A stretch of 64,000 nucleotides of DNA, from assembly GCF_007558725.1 (NCBI RefSeq), contig NZ_VLPL01000004.1, positions 1 to 64,000 of the forward strand, written 5' to 3'. This document shows, one piece after another, positions 27,158 through 36,559 of the stretch. This DNA is from Fluviicola chungangensis. GTDB taxonomy: Bacteria; Bacteroidota; Bacteroidia; Flavobacteriales_D; Crocinitomicaceae. A model generated the notes under the pieces. The model was not told the origin of the DNA and ran no database searches. It was given only the letters and a program-made list of their open reading frames with translations. Positions within the stretch are counted from its first letter, which is position 1. Every line of letters begins with the position of its first letter. A program made the translations under genes and the position numbers.

Positions 27158-29257
27158 ATGAATCAATGGTTGCAAACTCACATCGAATTCCTCAAGGGAG
27201 TTGGTCCGCAAAGAGCCAAATTATTGAGGGACGAATTGGGAATAGCAACTTTCCACGACCTGCTCTATCATTTCCCCTTCCGTTACATTGATCGATCTCA
27301 ATTTCATTTGATCAAGGACATTCCCCAAATTGACGGGTATGTGCAATTGAAGGGACAAATTATTTCTGTTTCCGAAACCGGAACCGGAAGACAAAAACGC
27401 TTAAATGTCAAGTTCCAGGACAATACCGGGATCATCGATCTGCTTTGGTTCCAGGGTTACAAGTATATATTGCCTAATCTGAAATTAAATACAACTTACA
27501 TTGTTTTCGGTAAAGCAAAACCGTATGTAAACACGTGGAATATTTCTCATCCGGAAATCAACCCGGCAACAGGAAATGAAGCCAGTATGGGTTGGCAGCC
27601 TGTTTATTCGTCTACTGAAAAACTAACTGCTTCAGGCCTGCATTCCAAAGGGATCCAAAAATTGATTGAAGGATTGCTGGACCTTGCTTCCAAGGTATAT
27701 TTTGAGGAAACAATTCCGCCCAAATTAATCCGGGAACTGAAACTCCCTGCTTTCGGTGCCGCCATCCGCGCAATCCATATGCCTGCAGATGTTGGGTTGG
27801 CACAAAAAGCACGCACACGTTTCAAGTTTGAAGAACTCCTGAACCTTCAAATCGAATTGTTGCTCCGGAAGTCCATCAACCTGCAAAAGAACAGCGGGCA
27901 AGTTGTGGCTGAAGTAGGACAGATCTTTCACGATTTTTATGAAAACAACTTGCCCTTTCCTTTGACGAATGCACAAAAGAAAGTCCTGCGGGAAATCCGG
28001 AGGGATATCGGTTCGGGTTTTCAAATGAACCGCCTACTGCAAGGCGACGTGGGAAGTGGGAAAACAGTTGTTGCCTTACTGACGATTTTAATGGGAATCG
28101 GTTCCGGCCTACAGGGTGCATTGATGGCTCCAACAGAAATCCTTGCGAACCAACATTTCGTTGGATTGAGCGAATTATTGGAAGGAACACCGGTGAACAT
28201 CGCTTTGCTTACCGGTTCTACAAAGAAATCTGTACGAAAAGAAATTCACGCGAAATTACTCAGCGGAGAAATCCATATTTTAGTCGGAACACATGCTTTG
28301 CTGGAAGACATCGTCCAATTCAAAAACCTCGGATTGGTCGTCATTGACGAACAACATCGGTTCGGCGTCGAACAGCGCTCCCGGCTGTGGAAGAAAAACA
28401 CCTCACCTCCACACATTTTAGTCATGACCGCAACACCCATCCCGCGAACTTTAGCCATGACATATTATGGCGATTTGGATGTCTCGGTGATCGACGAACT
28501 TCCTCCGGGAAGGAAACCCATTACGACCAAACATCATTTTGAAAAGGACCGCTCACTGGTTTTCGGGTTCATCCGCAGGGAAATTGCTCTTGGAAGACAG
28601 ATCTACATCGTTTATCCACTCATCCAGGAATCCGAAACACTGGATTACAATAACCTCATGGATGGTTACGAAGCAATCAGCCGCGCTTTCCCATTACCGG
28701 ATTACCGGGTAAGTATTGTACACGGAAAAATGAAACCGGAAGTAAAAGATTACGAAATGCAGCAGTTTGTGGAAGGAAAAACACAGATTATGATTGCAAC
28801 AACCGTCATCGAAGTGGGTGTAAATGTACCGAATGCATCCGTAATGGTCATTGAAAGCTCGGAACGTTTCGGGTTGTCACAATTGCACCAGTTGCGCGGT
28901 CGTGTTGGTCGCGGTGCCGAACAATCTTACTGCTTGCTGATGACCGGGAACAAATTATCCGCCGATACAAAAAAACGCATCCATACCATGGTCCGGACCA
29001 ATGACGGATTTGAAATTTCGGAGGTCGATTTGGAATTGAGAGGCCCCGGAGATATTATGGGAACCCAGCAAAGCGGCAACCTGGATTTGAAAATTGCCGA
29101 TTTGGCAAAAGATGGCCCGCTTGTTGCATTGGCACGTGAAAAAGCAAGAGAGCTTTTAACAGATGACCCGCGTTTGGAAAAACCAGAACATGTTTTCTTG
29201 CGATTGGAAGCAATAAAAAGACTCCAGGACAAACCGAATTGGGCAGAAATTTCGTAA
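27158..29257 (+). CDS. recG: ATP-dependent DNA helicase RecG
   Basis: A 699-residue superfamily 2 helicase that remodels stalled replication forks and Holliday junctions. An N-terminal wedge (OB-fold) domain covers about 50-150 (YVQLKGQIISVSETGTG). Helicase motifs follow: the Walker A GDVGSGKT near residue 296, the DEQH box in VVIDEQHRFGVEQR, motif III TATPIPRT, and the C-terminal motif QLHQLRGRVGRG. Length and order match the family. It starts at the ATG at 27158, directly after a -7-like box, so its mRNA may be leaderless. The next gene follows after 9 bp. Confidence 0.95.
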   Translation: MNQWLQTHIEFLKGVGPQRAKLLRDELGIATFHDLLYHFPFRYIDRSQFHLIKDIPQIDGYVQLKGQIISVSETGTGRQKRLNVKFQDNTGIIDLLWFQGYKYILPNLKLNTTYIVFGKAKPYVNTWNISHPEINPATGNEASMGWQPVYSSTEKLTASGLHSKGIQKLIEGLLDLASKVYFEETIPPKLIRELKLPAFGAAIRAIHMPADVGLAQKARTRFKFEELLNLQIELLLRKSINLQKNSGQVVAEVGQIFHDFYENNLPFPLTNAQKKVLREIRRDIGSGFQMNRLLQGDVGSGKTVVALLTILMGIGSGLQGALMAPTEILANQHFVGLSELLEGTPVNIALLTGSTKKSVRKEIHAKLLSGEIHILVGTHALLEDIVQFKNLGLVVIDEQHRFGVEQRSRLWKKNTSPPHILVMTATPIPRTLAMTYYGDLDVSVIDELPPGRKPITTKHHFEKDRSLVFGFIRREIALGRQIYIVYPLIQESETLDYNNLMDGYEAISRAFPLPDYRVSIVHGKMKPEVKDYEMQQFVEGKTQIMIATTVIEVGVNVPNASVMVIESSERFGLSQLHQLRGRVGRGAEQSYCLLMTGNKLSADTKKRIHTMVRTNDGFEISEVDLELRGPGDIMGTQQSGNLDLKIADLAKDGPLVALAREKARELLTDDPRLEKPEHVFLRLEAIKRLQDKPNWAEIS

Positions 29258-29266
29258 ACTTGAACA

Positions 29267-29614
29267 ATGAAAAAACTTATTCTACTTATCCTTGCGTTTT
29301 CAAGCTATTCTCAAGCTGACTCTCAAATACTTACAGGAACATTGGTCGATTCGGGCCGTAAATTACTGACAACACAAGAGACTTTTGCAATTGAAGGAAC
29401 TGTTGACGGCACCGTCGTGGTAGAACTTGCTGTCAATCGGGAAGGAATTGTAACCGGAACAAAAATTATCGGCGAGCAATCCACAGTTAAATCTACTCCT
29501 TCGCGCATGAAAGCTGAGAATGCAGCCAAAAAGCTGAAATTTACTGCAGGAACCCGATATGCCCCATTTGAGCATGTGCGTGTAAAATATACTTATAAGA
29601 AAGGGGTAAATTAA
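29267..29614 (+). CDS. Small exported protein with a TonB C-terminal-like domain
   Basis: A 115-residue protein with a signal peptide (MKKLILLILAFSSYSQADSQ). The mature part follows the TonB C-terminal pattern: a strand GTVVVELAVNREGIVTGTKI, a Ser/Thr-rich turn, a helix with AENAAKKLKF and a final strand FEHVRVKYTYKK. Such domains in TonB bind outer-membrane receptors, but this protein has no membrane anchor or Pro-rich stalk, so it is not a TonB energy transducer by itself. It lies 9 bp after recG on the same strand and is probably co-transcribed. Role unknown. Confidence 0.7.
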   Translation: MKKLILLILAFSSYSQADSQILTGTLVDSGRKLLTTQETFAIEGTVDGTVVVELAVNREGIVTGTKIIGEQSTVKSTPSRMKAENAAKKLKFTAGTRYAPFEHVRVKYTYKKGVN

Positions 29615-29623
29615 GTCCCTCAA

Positions 29624-29650
29624 GTTGCAAATTTGCGATATAGCGAACAG
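29624..29650. repeat. 27 bp dispersed repeat, copy 1
   Basis: GTTGCAAATTTGCGATATAG followed by CGAACAG. The same 27 bp occur at 48333-48359 with one change (A to T). Here it sits between the convergent ends of 29267-29614 and dusB. Confidence 0.8.
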
Positions 29651-29677
29651 CCCCTCATTTATAAGGATTCGTGGCAA

Positions 29678-30682
29678 TCAAACAACCGGGTTGGAGAACA
29701 TAAACACTTCCGAATTTTCTTCCAGGTATGAAAGTGTATCCAATATCTCCTGCAAATCAAAAGAAGTAACCAACTTGGTGCGATATTCCTTGAAATGAGC
29801 AATTCCTTTGAAGTAATTTGTGTAATGGCGCTTCATTTCAACCACTCCCAAACGTTCTCCTTTCCACTTCACACTCATCATCAAGTGATCGCGGGCGGCT
29901 TCCACCCTGTCCTTAATTCCCGGAACTGCCAAATGCTCGCCCGTTGCCATAAAATGCTTCACTTCGTTAAAGATCCACGGATAACCGATACTTGCGCGCC
30001 CGATCATGATTCCATCCACTCCGTAGCGGTTTTTATATTCCAATGCTTTTTCCGGTGTATCAATATCTCCATTCCCGAAAATCGGGATTTTGATGCGGGG
30101 ATTATTTTTCACTTCGGCAATGTGGCTCCAGTCTGCTTCACCTTTATACATCTGCGCACGCGTACGCCCGTGAATGGATAAGGCCTCTACTCCAATATCC
30201 TGTAAACGTTCCGCTACTTCCATAATATTGATCATGGAATGGTCCCATCCCAAGCGGGTTTTAACCGTTACAGGTAACTTAGTCGAATTGATACAGGCTT
30301 TTGTTAAACGTACCATTAAGTCTACATCTTTTAAAACACCCGCTCCTGCTCCTTTGGAAACCACTTTCTTTACCGGACAACCAAAATTGATATCCAGGAT
30401 ATCCGGATTGGTTGCATCCACAATTTTTGCTGACATCGCCATAGCTTCCTCGTCACCACCAAAAATCTGGATCCCGATCGGTTTTTCATAATCGAAAATA
30501 TCGAGTTTTTGACGACTCTTAATCGCATCACGAATCAACCCTTCGGAAGAAATAAATTCCGTGTACATCAAGTCAGCACCGTGCTTTTTGCATAACGCCC
30601 TGAACGGTGGATCACTCACATCTTCCATAGGAGCCAACAGAAGCGGAAATTCACCCAATTCAATATCCCGGATTTTTACCAT
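29678..30682 (-). CDS. dusB: tRNA-dihydrouridine synthase (DusB type)
   Basis: A 334-residue flavoenzyme that reduces uridine to dihydrouridine in tRNA D-loops. It has the TIM-barrel start PLLLAPMEDVSDPPFR, the catalytic Cys in INFGCPVKKVVSKGAGAGVL-type sequence, the SIHGRTRAQMYKG FMN-binding block and the late motif GIMIGRASIGYPW. Length and motifs match bacterial DusB. It is the only gene on its transcript here: the upstream neighbour (30821) is divergent and the downstream one convergent. Confidence 0.93.
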   Translation of the reverse strand: MVKIRDIELGEFPLLLAPMEDVSDPPFRALCKKHGADLMYTEFISSEGLIRDAIKSRQKLDIFDYEKPIGIQIFGGDEEAMAMSAKIVDATNPDILDINFGCPVKKVVSKGAGAGVLKDVDLMVRLTKACINSTKLPVTVKTRLGWDHSMINIMEVAERLQDIGVEALSIHGRTRAQMYKGEADWSHIAEVKNNPRIKIPIFGNGDIDTPEKALEYKNRYGVDGIMIGRASIGYPWIFNEVKHFMATGEHLAVPGIKDRVEAARDHLMMSVKWKGERLGVVEMKRHYTNYFKGIAHFKEYRTKLVTSFDLQEILDTLSYLEENSEVFMFSNPVV

Positions 30683-30760
30683 GGTGCAAAGGTACGGAAT
30701 TTAGATTTTAGAATATTAAGATCTCAGGACTTTAAGACTTAAACTCTTTCATGTGCTAAT

Positions 30761-30804
30761 ATCCCGATGTCTTAGCATCTTAATGTCCAAATAACTAAAT
30801 TCGC
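30761..30804. repeat. 44 bp dispersed repeat, copy 2
   Basis: 41 of 44 positions match 27111-27154. It ends in TAAATTCG (30796-30803), a near-consensus -7 box 17 nt upstream of the start at 30821, so it probably carries the promoter of the porin-like gene. Confidence 0.85.
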
Positions 30805-30820
30805 GATTCAATATTACTTG

Positions 30821-31966
30821 ATGAAAAGGTACTTATTTATTTGTTTAACTGGTTTATTCTCCGGGTTTGCTCACTCGCAGATCTTCAAAAAAGACACAAC
30901 TGATTTAACATTTACAGGTACACGTATAAACCCGTATAACCAGGAGTACGATACAACCGGAAAAGTGAAGGTTTCCGGGTACATTGACACCTATTACAGT
31001 TATTATACAGATACACTCGGAGCCGGCGGATATGCCAAGTTCCCAACCTCATCTCCAAAAAACAACCAGTTCGGGATCAATATTTTACAAATTTCAGCCA
31101 AGTACGAAAGCAGTCGCATGCGCGGGATTGCCACTCTTTTTTACGGAGATATTCCCCTGAGTGCCTGGTCTCAAAACCTGAACCTCATCCAGGAAGCCAA
31201 TGTCGGTTTCCGTATTTATAAGAAATTGTGGCTTGATGCAGGTTATTTCCGCACACATATCGGGTTGGAATCCATTCAGCCAAGAGAAAACGTCACGACG
31301 AGCATCGCTACCACCACATACTTCGAACCCTATTTCCTGAGCGGGGCCAAATTAACCTGGCAACAATCCGCCAAATGGACTTACCAGGTCAATGTTTTCA
31401 ATGGATTCAGTACGTTTATCGAAACGAATAAAAATAAGGCAATCGGTTTTTCGATCGCTTATTCCGGGAACAAATGGACGCATACTCTAAGCTCGATTGT
31501 TTGCGATGAATATCCGAGTAACGTTTCTCAAAATCACTTTCGCCATTATACCAATTACATCGGGATTTTCAAAACCAAACACGTCATTCTCGGATTGGAA
31601 GGGAATTTCGGGTATCAGCAAAACAGCCGCCTGAATAATCCCAATCAAACGGCCTATATCTTTTCAGGAATCGCCGCATTTAAATACCGCTTCACACATT
31701 TCATTGCCGCTTATGCACGTGCCGAATTATTCAGTGATCCGGATGAAATCCTGACAGGTCCTATAGAAAATGAAAATCACAACCTCACCGGGCTTGATAT
31801 CCTGGGGGGAACGATCGGATTTGAATACAAACCCATACCGAACGCTTTTTTCCGCATCGAATCACGTGTGCTGAAAACCAAAGCCAGTGAACGCATTTTC
31901 TATTATAACAATCATTCCAACAATATCCGCTGGGAAGGAATTGCAAGTATCGGTCTGTGGTTCTGA
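30821..31966 (+). CDS. Outer-membrane beta-barrel protein (BBP2-like porin)
   Basis: A 381-residue protein with signal peptide (MKRYLFICLTGLFSGFAHSQ). The mature part begins with VSGYIDTYYSYY and consists of alternating amphipathic strands rich in Tyr, Phe and Gly, ending in an aromatic residue (IASIGLWF), as outer-membrane barrels do. The pattern fits the putative beta-barrel porin-2 family (small-solute diffusion). The ATG at 30821 is preferred over the TTG at 30818 one codon earlier. Its 3' end abuts the convergent DUF2339 gene without a gap. Confidence 0.75.
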   Translation: MKRYLFICLTGLFSGFAHSQIFKKDTTDLTFTGTRINPYNQEYDTTGKVKVSGYIDTYYSYYTDTLGAGGYAKFPTSSPKNNQFGINILQISAKYESSRMRGIATLFYGDIPLSAWSQNLNLIQEANVGFRIYKKLWLDAGYFRTHIGLESIQPRENVTTSIATTTYFEPYFLSGAKLTWQQSAKWTYQVNVFNGFSTFIETNKNKAIGFSIAYSGNKWTHTLSSIVCDEYPSNVSQNHFRHYTNYIGIFKTKHVILGLEGNFGYQQNSRLNNPNQTAYIFSGIAAFKYRFTHFIAAYARAELFSDPDEILTGPIENENHNLTGLDILGGTIGFEYKPIPNAFFRIESRVLKTKASERIFYYNNHSNNIRWEGIASIGLWF

Positions 31967-34222
31967 TTATCCGCCCTGGTCCTCATTCTCATTTTGCACT
32001 GCTTCCTGTTTGGATAAAGTCTGGTAGAAATATGCACCTACCAACAGCAGACCTCCAATTGCAATAAAAACAACTGTTTTATAGATCGTACTCAATCTGC
32101 TCAGATCGTAAAAGAACATTTTCAGGATCGTGATGCCTAAAATGACCATGGCCGTAATTCGCATAATCGCTTGTTTTCGTTTGATCCCGATAACAATCAT
32201 CACGACCGCAAACGAAACCCACAATACGGATAACCAGATTTTGTATCCCGCACCGAATCCGGAAACAAAAGACCATTGGACTAATTCCAACGAAAGGATC
32301 CACAAGATCAATATCAGGGAAAACGCTTTTGTCCAGCCTTCCTGTTTTTCATATGAACGAACAGTTAGAATGGTCCCGAGAACTCCTGCAAACAAGGCAT
32401 AATGCGCCATATTGAAAGCACTCCAATAGGTTTGTCCTTCATACACTGAAGTAATGTTGGAAATGCTTCCGGTGAATCCCAGTAAAGACAATCCCAAAAG
32501 AATGGTCCCTACGATTGCCAATCCACCGGAATAGTTTTCCTTCCGGCCTAAAACCCATCTTCTGAAAACTCCAATGAAACCGATCGAAATGGAAATCCAG
32601 GCGTATTGCCAAAGGATAATCGCATCTTTGAACTGACTGAACTGCTCATCCTGCGCAAGACGCAGTTGGACATCTTTCACATCCAGCTGTCTGACGATTG
32701 CATAGCGATACCCGAGATGAGCGCTCAATCCGTAGACTCCTGTGAAAAGTAAAAAGAATAAACCAAAAATTCCCGCTGTTTTCCAGGCAGCCGATTGATG
32801 GTAGGTTGGCTGGAACCGGGATAAAAGCACAAAAGTGATTCCCATTGCAAGAACAGCCAATCCGACAGTAATCAACAATTCATTCTCGTAGTACGGAACT
32901 TCTTTATGAAAAGAACGGATGAATACTTCTATGAGGATACATAAGGTAGTCAATCCCAATAAAATAATTCCGATCACTTCCTCCAGGTTCCGTTTGATCT
33001 CTTTGGATAACCAGAACAACAATAAAACTCCTGTAACCATGACATAGATATAGGAATAATCTCCGCAAAAAGAAGTCAGTAAGTTGGACAATCCGAACAG
33101 TGACAATGCCAGGAAAATGCGTTTGAACTCCAACCTGTTTTCCCGTTCAAACAGCATTTTATTCAAATAATACACCCCAACACCGATCACGTTGTACACA
33201 ATGGTTTCCCAAAAAGGTGCTTTATCCAGTACAAAACCGATCGCTCCGAAGTAACAAATCCCGACCAAAACCAGTTGAACCAGCTGATGCCCGACCAACT
33301 CGTCTTTTTTCCAATGGTTTCTTCCCACAATTCCGAATACGAACAATGCAAAAAACGCCAATAAATAAACTGCCGCAATGGTCGAATCGACGCGGAAATT
33401 GAAATCCGTATTAAACCAAAAAAGGAAAATAATACTTGTCCAGACAATCACCGGATATTGAATCGTCGGCCATTTCCGAATAATTGAAATAACCAGCATT
33501 CCGATATTGATGATCAACATGTAAAGCAGGTAATACGAAATGTGCTTCGACCCGTCTGATACCAACGGAGGAAGAATATAAGCCCCGATCAGGCCTAAAT
33601 GCGCAATGATCGCCATATTGTAATACATCGCCAGGAAAACAGCGATCAGCACCAATACCAATAAACCACCGAAAGCAACCGAAGACGGGATCAACTGATA
33701 AAAACTGTAAGCAGCGTAGGTCATGAAATAAGCCACACCGATGGAACCGCTTGCCAAAACTGCACTGAACGACTGGTATTTTGTGCGGAATACAAAAGCA
33801 AATCCCCCCAGAACCAAAGCAACTGCAAACCCGGCCAGAACGCGTCCGCTTTCTCCTATCAGGTTGTGATCAATCGCATACTTCGCTCCGATTCCTACTC
33901 CGATCAGAACGATCACAATCCCGATCTTGCTCAGCAATTGCTCTCCAATAAATTGTTCCCAGGAAGTTTTTTCTTTTTTAGGGGTACCGCTTGGTTTACC
34001 CGGCCCCTGAACAGGAACAATTGGTTGCTGGTTTACCTCAGGCTGAATAACAGTCGCTTCCGAAACCGGTGCAATCGGGAATTTTTCAACTCCGAATTGC
34101 TCGCGCAATACCTTGAATTCAGCATAATTTTCCTTGATTCGAATCTTTAGTTCTTCCTGTTCTGCCCATAGTTTCCTGTAGGCTTCTTCCAGGCGAATAA
34201 TCTTGTCCTTGTCAGACTCCAT
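31967..34222 (-). CDS. DUF2339 polytopic membrane protein
   Basis: A 751-residue membrane protein. The first about 40 residues form a coiled coil (IIRLEEAYRKLWAEQEELKI), followed by a Pro/Gln-rich linker, then WEQFIGEQLLSKIGIVIVLIG, the typical entry of DUF2339 proteins. About 20 membrane helices follow to the end, and the tail is acidic (QNENEDQGG). The function of the family is unknown; the large number of helices suggests a transporter or glycan-related role, which is only a guess. It is 107 bp downstream of the TonB/vWA gene on the same strand. Confidence 0.85.
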   Translation of the reverse strand: MESDKDKIIRLEEAYRKLWAEQEELKIRIKENYAEFKVLREQFGVEKFPIAPVSEATVIQPEVNQQPIVPVQGPGKPSGTPKKEKTSWEQFIGEQLLSKIGIVIVLIGVGIGAKYAIDHNLIGESGRVLAGFAVALVLGGFAFVFRTKYQSFSAVLASGSIGVAYFMTYAAYSFYQLIPSSVAFGGLLVLVLIAVFLAMYYNMAIIAHLGLIGAYILPPLVSDGSKHISYYLLYMLIINIGMLVISIIRKWPTIQYPVIVWTSIIFLFWFNTDFNFRVDSTIAAVYLLAFFALFVFGIVGRNHWKKDELVGHQLVQLVLVGICYFGAIGFVLDKAPFWETIVYNVIGVGVYYLNKMLFERENRLEFKRIFLALSLFGLSNLLTSFCGDYSYIYVMVTGVLLLFWLSKEIKRNLEEVIGIILLGLTTLCILIEVFIRSFHKEVPYYENELLITVGLAVLAMGITFVLLSRFQPTYHQSAAWKTAGIFGLFFLLFTGVYGLSAHLGYRYAIVRQLDVKDVQLRLAQDEQFSQFKDAIILWQYAWISISIGFIGVFRRWVLGRKENYSGGLAIVGTILLGLSLLGFTGSISNITSVYEGQTYWSAFNMAHYALFAGVLGTILTVRSYEKQEGWTKAFSLILILWILSLELVQWSFVSGFGAGYKIWLSVLWVSFAVVMIVIGIKRKQAIMRITAMVILGITILKMFFYDLSRLSTIYKTVVFIAIGGLLLVGAYFYQTLSKQEAVQNENEDQGG

Positions 34223-34329
34223 AGTTTTCAGTTTCGATTGGTTTTCAGGGTGAATGTATAAATAAGATTTATCGGCGATTGTTAAATAAAGAAAAAAGTA
34301 GGGATGGAAAATTTTTTACACCTGCTTTT

Positions 34330-35943
34330 TTAATCTCTCCTCTGAACAAAATGTCCTTTCTTCAGAACATACGTCATTTTCCCGATATGCATTGTCGAGC
34401 CGTCTTCGAACCGATGAAAATCGGTATAATCATTCCCATTGAAACTTAATGAGCCTTTTGTCTTATATGCCAAATCCAGATAGTCTTCATTCAGTATCGT
34501 TCCTCCGCAAACAACCACATGCACCGGTATACCGATATTACCAATCAATGACATATCCCGGGGAGAAGCAAAGTTATCTGCGATCAATACCAATTTTTCT
34601 GTTCCCGGATAACTTTTTAATGCGTGGATGAGTGCTTCCACATTATTCTCCGGTAAATCGCCTCCAGACCCCTTTGACATCACGTAGATCATAAATTCTG
34701 AAATGGAATCCAGGTTGTTGGAAGCATAATTATAAACTCCACCGGTCTGACCTGTTTTTTTTGTCTTGTCCTTCCGGTTGTCTCCATCGTTGAAAAACAC
34801 AAACTGCTTAGGTCCCTGCGACTTGTTTTTCAACTGTCCGGCAATAAATTCCACTACTTGCGCATTATATGGAGCCATACTCCCGGTGACATCACATACC
34901 AAAGTGGTTTTGGGCCAATCTATCTTTGTAAGCGATTTACTGACCTGGTTGGATGAAGGCTGAGGTTTAATTGCGTTGTAATCGGTTGCCGGTAATTTTG
35001 CCTTTAATTTCGGAGGCACTTCCGTTGCAAACACTTCCAACGGTGAAGGCACCACGCTACCGCGACTCATGAAGTCTACCGAGAACTGTACCATGCATTC
35101 GGTTGGTTTTCCATTCAGCGTCCCCGGAGTCCAGTCGGGCATGCTTTTAATAAATTCACTGACCTCCTCTTTATAGGGAGACGGACCGGCCATATTTGGA
35201 AATACGATCTTTGTAATCTTTCCTTCTTTACTGATAATGAATTGAACATCTACCTTTTTTGGCCCGGACGCTTCAGGCGGAAAGTTCAGGTAGTTTGAAA
35301 AATAATTGATGCGCGCCTGCTCACTGTGCGGGAATTTGGGAAGTACGATTACCGGATCGACGTCCGCCAGTGAATCCTGTTCGAGTTTTGCGGTTTCCTT
35401 TTTCAGATACGTATCGTAAGCATACGATTTAATCTTTCCGGCTGCCACTTCGCGAATAAAATTACTTTCAACTTTGGTTGATACCGCATCAGGCAAATCC
35501 CGGTAAGTAATGGCAAAACCGTGGAAGAAATTCGCTCCGTCTTCAGCGGATTTACAACCTGTTTGAGCCACCAACACCCATTCTATGCCGGATTGGTTCA
35601 AACTATTCGGAGCTGCCAGGAATAAATTTTCCAGCCGTTTTCTGCTTAATCCATGCTGATCAAAGGTTTCCGATTTACGGTATGTGGTATAGATCAATTC
35701 AATTTTTAAAATGACTTTATTCTTCACCGACTGCAACACTTTCTGATCGGTAAAAACAGCATTATTGAAGGCTGTTTCGAGAAATAACACCTCTTTCTTT
35801 GCAGGTTTTATGTATTTTTCAACCGTTCGGGGAGTTGTTTTCAAAACAAAATCGATCTGTTCCCGGGCCGTTTGAGCCTTCAAAGACAAGGGTAATAAGC
35901 ACAAAAAGAGTAAACGGTATTGCATATTCAGTTGGTTCTTCAT
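34330..35943 (-). CDS. Exported protein with TonB C-terminal and von Willebrand A-like domains
   Basis: 537 residues from the ATG at 35943, chosen because it gives a good signal peptide (MQYRLLFLCLLPLSLKAQ core). Three parts are visible: an N-terminal region of unknown fold (to about 200), a TonB C-terminal-like domain (about 215-300; DVQFIISKEGKITKIVFPNM ... WTPGTLNGKP), and a vWA-like domain (about 345-510) with DVTGSM, the MIDAS-type DxSxS variant, and LVLIADNFASPRD. The combination suggests a periplasmic binding or sensing protein, but the partner is unknown. It lies 25 bp after the small membrane protein gene and is probably in one operon with map. Confidence 0.7.
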   Translation of the reverse strand: MKNQLNMQYRLLFLCLLPLSLKAQTAREQIDFVLKTTPRTVEKYIKPAKKEVLFLETAFNNAVFTDQKVLQSVKNKVILKIELIYTTYRKSETFDQHGLSRKRLENLFLAAPNSLNQSGIEWVLVAQTGCKSAEDGANFFHGFAITYRDLPDAVSTKVESNFIREVAAGKIKSYAYDTYLKKETAKLEQDSLADVDPVIVLPKFPHSEQARINYFSNYLNFPPEASGPKKVDVQFIISKEGKITKIVFPNMAGPSPYKEEVSEFIKSMPDWTPGTLNGKPTECMVQFSVDFMSRGSVVPSPLEVFATEVPPKLKAKLPATDYNAIKPQPSSNQVSKSLTKIDWPKTTLVCDVTGSMAPYNAQVVEFIAGQLKNKSQGPKQFVFFNDGDNRKDKTKKTGQTGGVYNYASNNLDSISEFMIYVMSKGSGGDLPENNVEALIHALKSYPGTEKLVLIADNFASPRDMSLIGNIGIPVHVVVCGGTILNEDYLDLAYKTKGSLSFNGNDYTDFHRFEDGSTMHIGKMTYVLKKGHFVQRRD

Positions 35944-35968
35944 TCCATAATGCGTTCGAAAAGAAATG

Positions 35969-36559
35969 TTACAGGTTTCCCAATATCGCTTCTTTTCCAA
36001 AATACAGTGCGGAACACCAGGAACTGACGATAACAAATCCTGCCAAACCGGCCATGGATTTGTGCATCGGGTTTTCGGCCTTACTCAGAAAGAGTGACAT
36101 CAGCCACATCCAGGTGGGAACAATCAACCATTCGAACAAATTCATCATCAAACAAGCCATCATGGCCAGTGCGTTCGCAATTTGCAGCCAACGATACATG
36201 GTATCGTCTTCAAAAGCAAGCAACATTTGCCAGAAGAAAAAGAATAGAACAAATCCTAAGAAAAACCAGGAAGAAAAAGAAACCATGGTATTCATTTCAC
36301 GCTCAAAATCGCGCTCTGCAAAGATCAGTTGCATGACAAATTTGGAGGAGACCGCCAAAAAGGCCGTCCAAAGTATCAGGGTCACTTCTTTTAACCCGAT
36401 TCTTTTCCGGTTTGCAATCAATAAAACGATAGCAACCAGAAACAAGCCCGCTTTATACAATCCGAAAGGAAAAATAAATGCTCCATCCTTCATCAAGGTG
36501 GATAATCCATACATTCCGGCAGTCAGAACAGCAAGTAAAACGATCCGTTCACTAATCAT
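35969..36559 (-). CDS. Six-helix membrane protein of unknown function
   Basis: 196 residues from the ATG at 36559 (MISERIVLLAVLTAGMYGLS), which overlaps the end of map by 8 bp and therefore suggests translational coupling. About six membrane helices, with Phe/Trp-rich segments in the middle (SFSSWFFLGFVLFFFFWQML). A longer frame begins at 36622, inside map, and lacks any sign of use. No family recognised. The tight coupling to map is the only functional hint. Confidence 0.7.
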   Translation of the reverse strand: MISERIVLLAVLTAGMYGLSTLMKDGAFIFPFGLYKAGLFLVAIVLLIANRKRIGLKEVTLILWTAFLAVSSKFVMQLIFAERDFEREMNTMVSFSSWFFLGFVLFFFFWQMLLAFEDDTMYRWLQIANALAMMACLMMNLFEWLIVPTWMWLMSLFLSKAENPMHKSMAGLAGFVIVSSWCSALYFGKEAILGNL

